From Beijerinckiaceae bacterium (GTDB lineage Bacteria > Pseudomonadota > Alphaproteobacteria > Rhizobiales > Beijerinckiaceae), in NCBI GenBank assembly GCA_947458675.1, contig CANHAW010000140.1, positions 1 to 6,179 of the forward strand: a stretch of 6,179 nt of DNA. Direction: 5' to 3'. Shown here one piece after another: positions 5,338-6,179 of the stretch; position 1 is the stretch's first letter; each line of letters opens with the position of its first letter. The notes beneath the pieces were generated by a model that did no database searches, was not told where the DNA came from, and saw only the letters and a list, made by a program, of their open reading frames with translations. Made by a program: the position numbers and the translations under genes.

Positions 5338-6179
5338 TTATTCGGCCGCCGCCTCTGTTTCGGGGTGTGCTCCCGATAATTTGCGCCAATCCGTGCTCTT
5401 GGGCATGACGCCTTCGAAGGAGCGCAATTGCGCGCGATCCCCGGCGCTCATCTGCGAACCGATGGCGGGCTCGCCCTTCATAAAGCGCTGCAAGGCTTCC
5501 ACCATGGTGCGGCGGAACTGGACGATGGCAAGGTCGCTTGCCCCCAGCCGCTCATCGCCGCGCTGGGCAATCGGCCCCATTGTTTCCCACATGGCAATGT
5601 CCTGGTTGGGGAAGCCACGAATGCCGGTGAAATCGCCCAGTTTCTGCTTCTGCCGGTCCTGGCCGAAATTCTGTTCGCGGCCGAGGACTTTGCGATAGGT
5701 CTTGTCGAGATCGATGCTGAGTTGCTGGCCGGTGAATTTGCGCCAGCTTTCCTGATCCGTGCCTTCCTGTTCGCCGTCGCCCGGCGTCCAGGCCATCAGA
5801 TAGAGGATCGAATGCTCGTCATCGACGGGCATGTTCATCTGCGCGACATTATAGACATTGTTGGGCGGGATCAGCACATGGATGGGCGCCACAAAAAGCG
5901 TGATGCGCAGATAATCATGCGTCTGCGAATTGGCGATGGGTTTGCGGATCGCCACATAATGAAAGCCGAAATCGGTTTCTTCCGCCTGCATGCGCGGCGA
6001 TTTGTCGGTTGATGGGCGCTGCCATGATGTGCCGGTCGCTGTGGAGCTCGCCACTTTGGCGGGCGGCATGTCGGTAGAATGAAGGCTTGAAGAATGCGCG
6101 CTGTCGATGGCGCCCTCAAGACATTGGGCCCAATTGGCATTGACGAAAACTTTGAGAATGCTGACGCGCGCTTTTTCGC
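5338..6179 (-). CDS. Rieske non-heme iron oxygenase, phthalate-4,5-dioxygenase-like catalytic domain, 5' end outside window
   Basis: The last 279 codons of a ring-hydroxylating oxygenase large subunit; the frame is open to the right edge, so the N-terminal Rieske [2Fe-2S] domain lies outside. The visible part begins in the catalytic domain: NWAQCLEGAIDSAHSSSLH (visible residues 15-33) contains D-x2-H-x4-H (6079-6105), with the two His ligands of the mononuclear iron and the Asp that bridges to the Rieske centre. Further on, TDFGFHYVAIRKP, ITLFVAPIHVLIPP and GFPNQDIAMWETMGPI (visible about 188-203) follow; the Asp of NQD is the expected third iron ligand. ERLGASDLAIVQFRR, then a variable tail ending in TEAAAE, matches the phthalate dioxygenase type rather than the alpha/beta naphthalene type. 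Such enzymes add O2 to aromatic acids or demethylate/hydroxylate them with electrons from a separate reductase (not in the window). An ATG at 6069 is internal and not the start, because the iron-ligand motif is upstream of it. Confidence 0.93.
   Translation of the reverse strand, partial: EKARVSILKVFVNANWAQCLEGAIDSAHSSSLHSTDMPPAKVASSTATGTSWQRPSTDKSPRMQAEETDFGFHYVAIRKPIANSQTHDYLRITLFVAPIHVLIPPNNVYNVAQMNMPVDDEHSILYLMAWTPGDGEQEGTDQESWRKFTGQQLSIDLDKTYRKVLGREQNFGQDRQKQKLGDFTGIRGFPNQDIAMWETMGPIAQRGDERLGASDLAIVQFRRTMVEALQRFMKGEPAIGSQMSAGDRAQLRSFEGVMPKSTDWRKLSGAHPETEAAAE

Noticed and set aside
5428..6012. A 194-codon plus-strand open frame opposite the Rieske oxygenase gene
   Set aside because: Antisense shadow; the minus frame carries the iron-ligand motifs and continues to the window edge.

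Overview
The window looks like a chromosomal segment of an alphaproteobacterium, most likely of the Hyphomicrobiales (Rhizobiales). The evidence is moderately high GC, the alphaproteobacterial form of NAD kinase (C-terminal ...REQFGY), an FNR-type regulator with the C-x2-C-x7-C cysteine spacing I associate with alphaproteobacterial FnrN/FnrL-like proteins, and a dispersed palindromic repeat of the GTCATTGCGAG...CTCGCAATGAC type that is common in these genomes. The genus cannot be fixed from this window.

Layout from left to right. (1) Positions 1-1802, minus strand: the N-terminal ~600 residues of a molybdopterin-binding large subunit of the xanthine dehydrogenase / CoxL family. It runs off the left edge and carries AYRGAGR (form II-like), not the AYRCSFR of true CO dehydrogenase. 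(2) 1881-2624, minus: a complete FNR-like Crp-family regulator with the cysteines expected for an oxygen-sensing [4Fe-4S] cluster, 78 bp upstream of the CoxL-like gene and on the same strand. (3) 2625-2891: a divergent, partly AT-rich intergenic region. (4) 2892-3245, plus: a small uncharacterised winged-helix-like protein, the only plus-strand gene I accept. (5) 3257-4042, minus: NAD kinase (nadK), convergent with the previous gene and only 11 bp from it. (6) 4043-4295: non-coding, holding two tandem copies of the palindromic repeat, the first degenerate and the second nearly perfect. (7) 4296-5261, minus: a secreted SsuA/TauA/NMT1-type ABC substrate-binding protein. (8) 5338-6179, minus: the C-terminal catalytic part of a phthalate-4,5-dioxygenase-like Rieske oxygenase, running off the right edge.

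Functionally, the right-hand pair (Rieske oxygenase then substrate-binding protein, co-directional, 76 bp apart) suggests uptake and oxidation of a small, probably aromatic or carboxylated compound. The left-hand pair suggests a molybdenum hydroxylase that may be controlled by, or merely neighbour, an oxygen-responsive regulator. nadK is a core gene lying between these accessory-looking modules, with the repeat pair at the boundary on its upstream side. I found no clearly new system. The most open items are the small winged-helix protein divergent from fnr, the CoxL-like gene placed directly behind an FNR-type gene without its usual FAD and FeS partners upstream, and the repeat pair occupying most of the region upstream of nadK.
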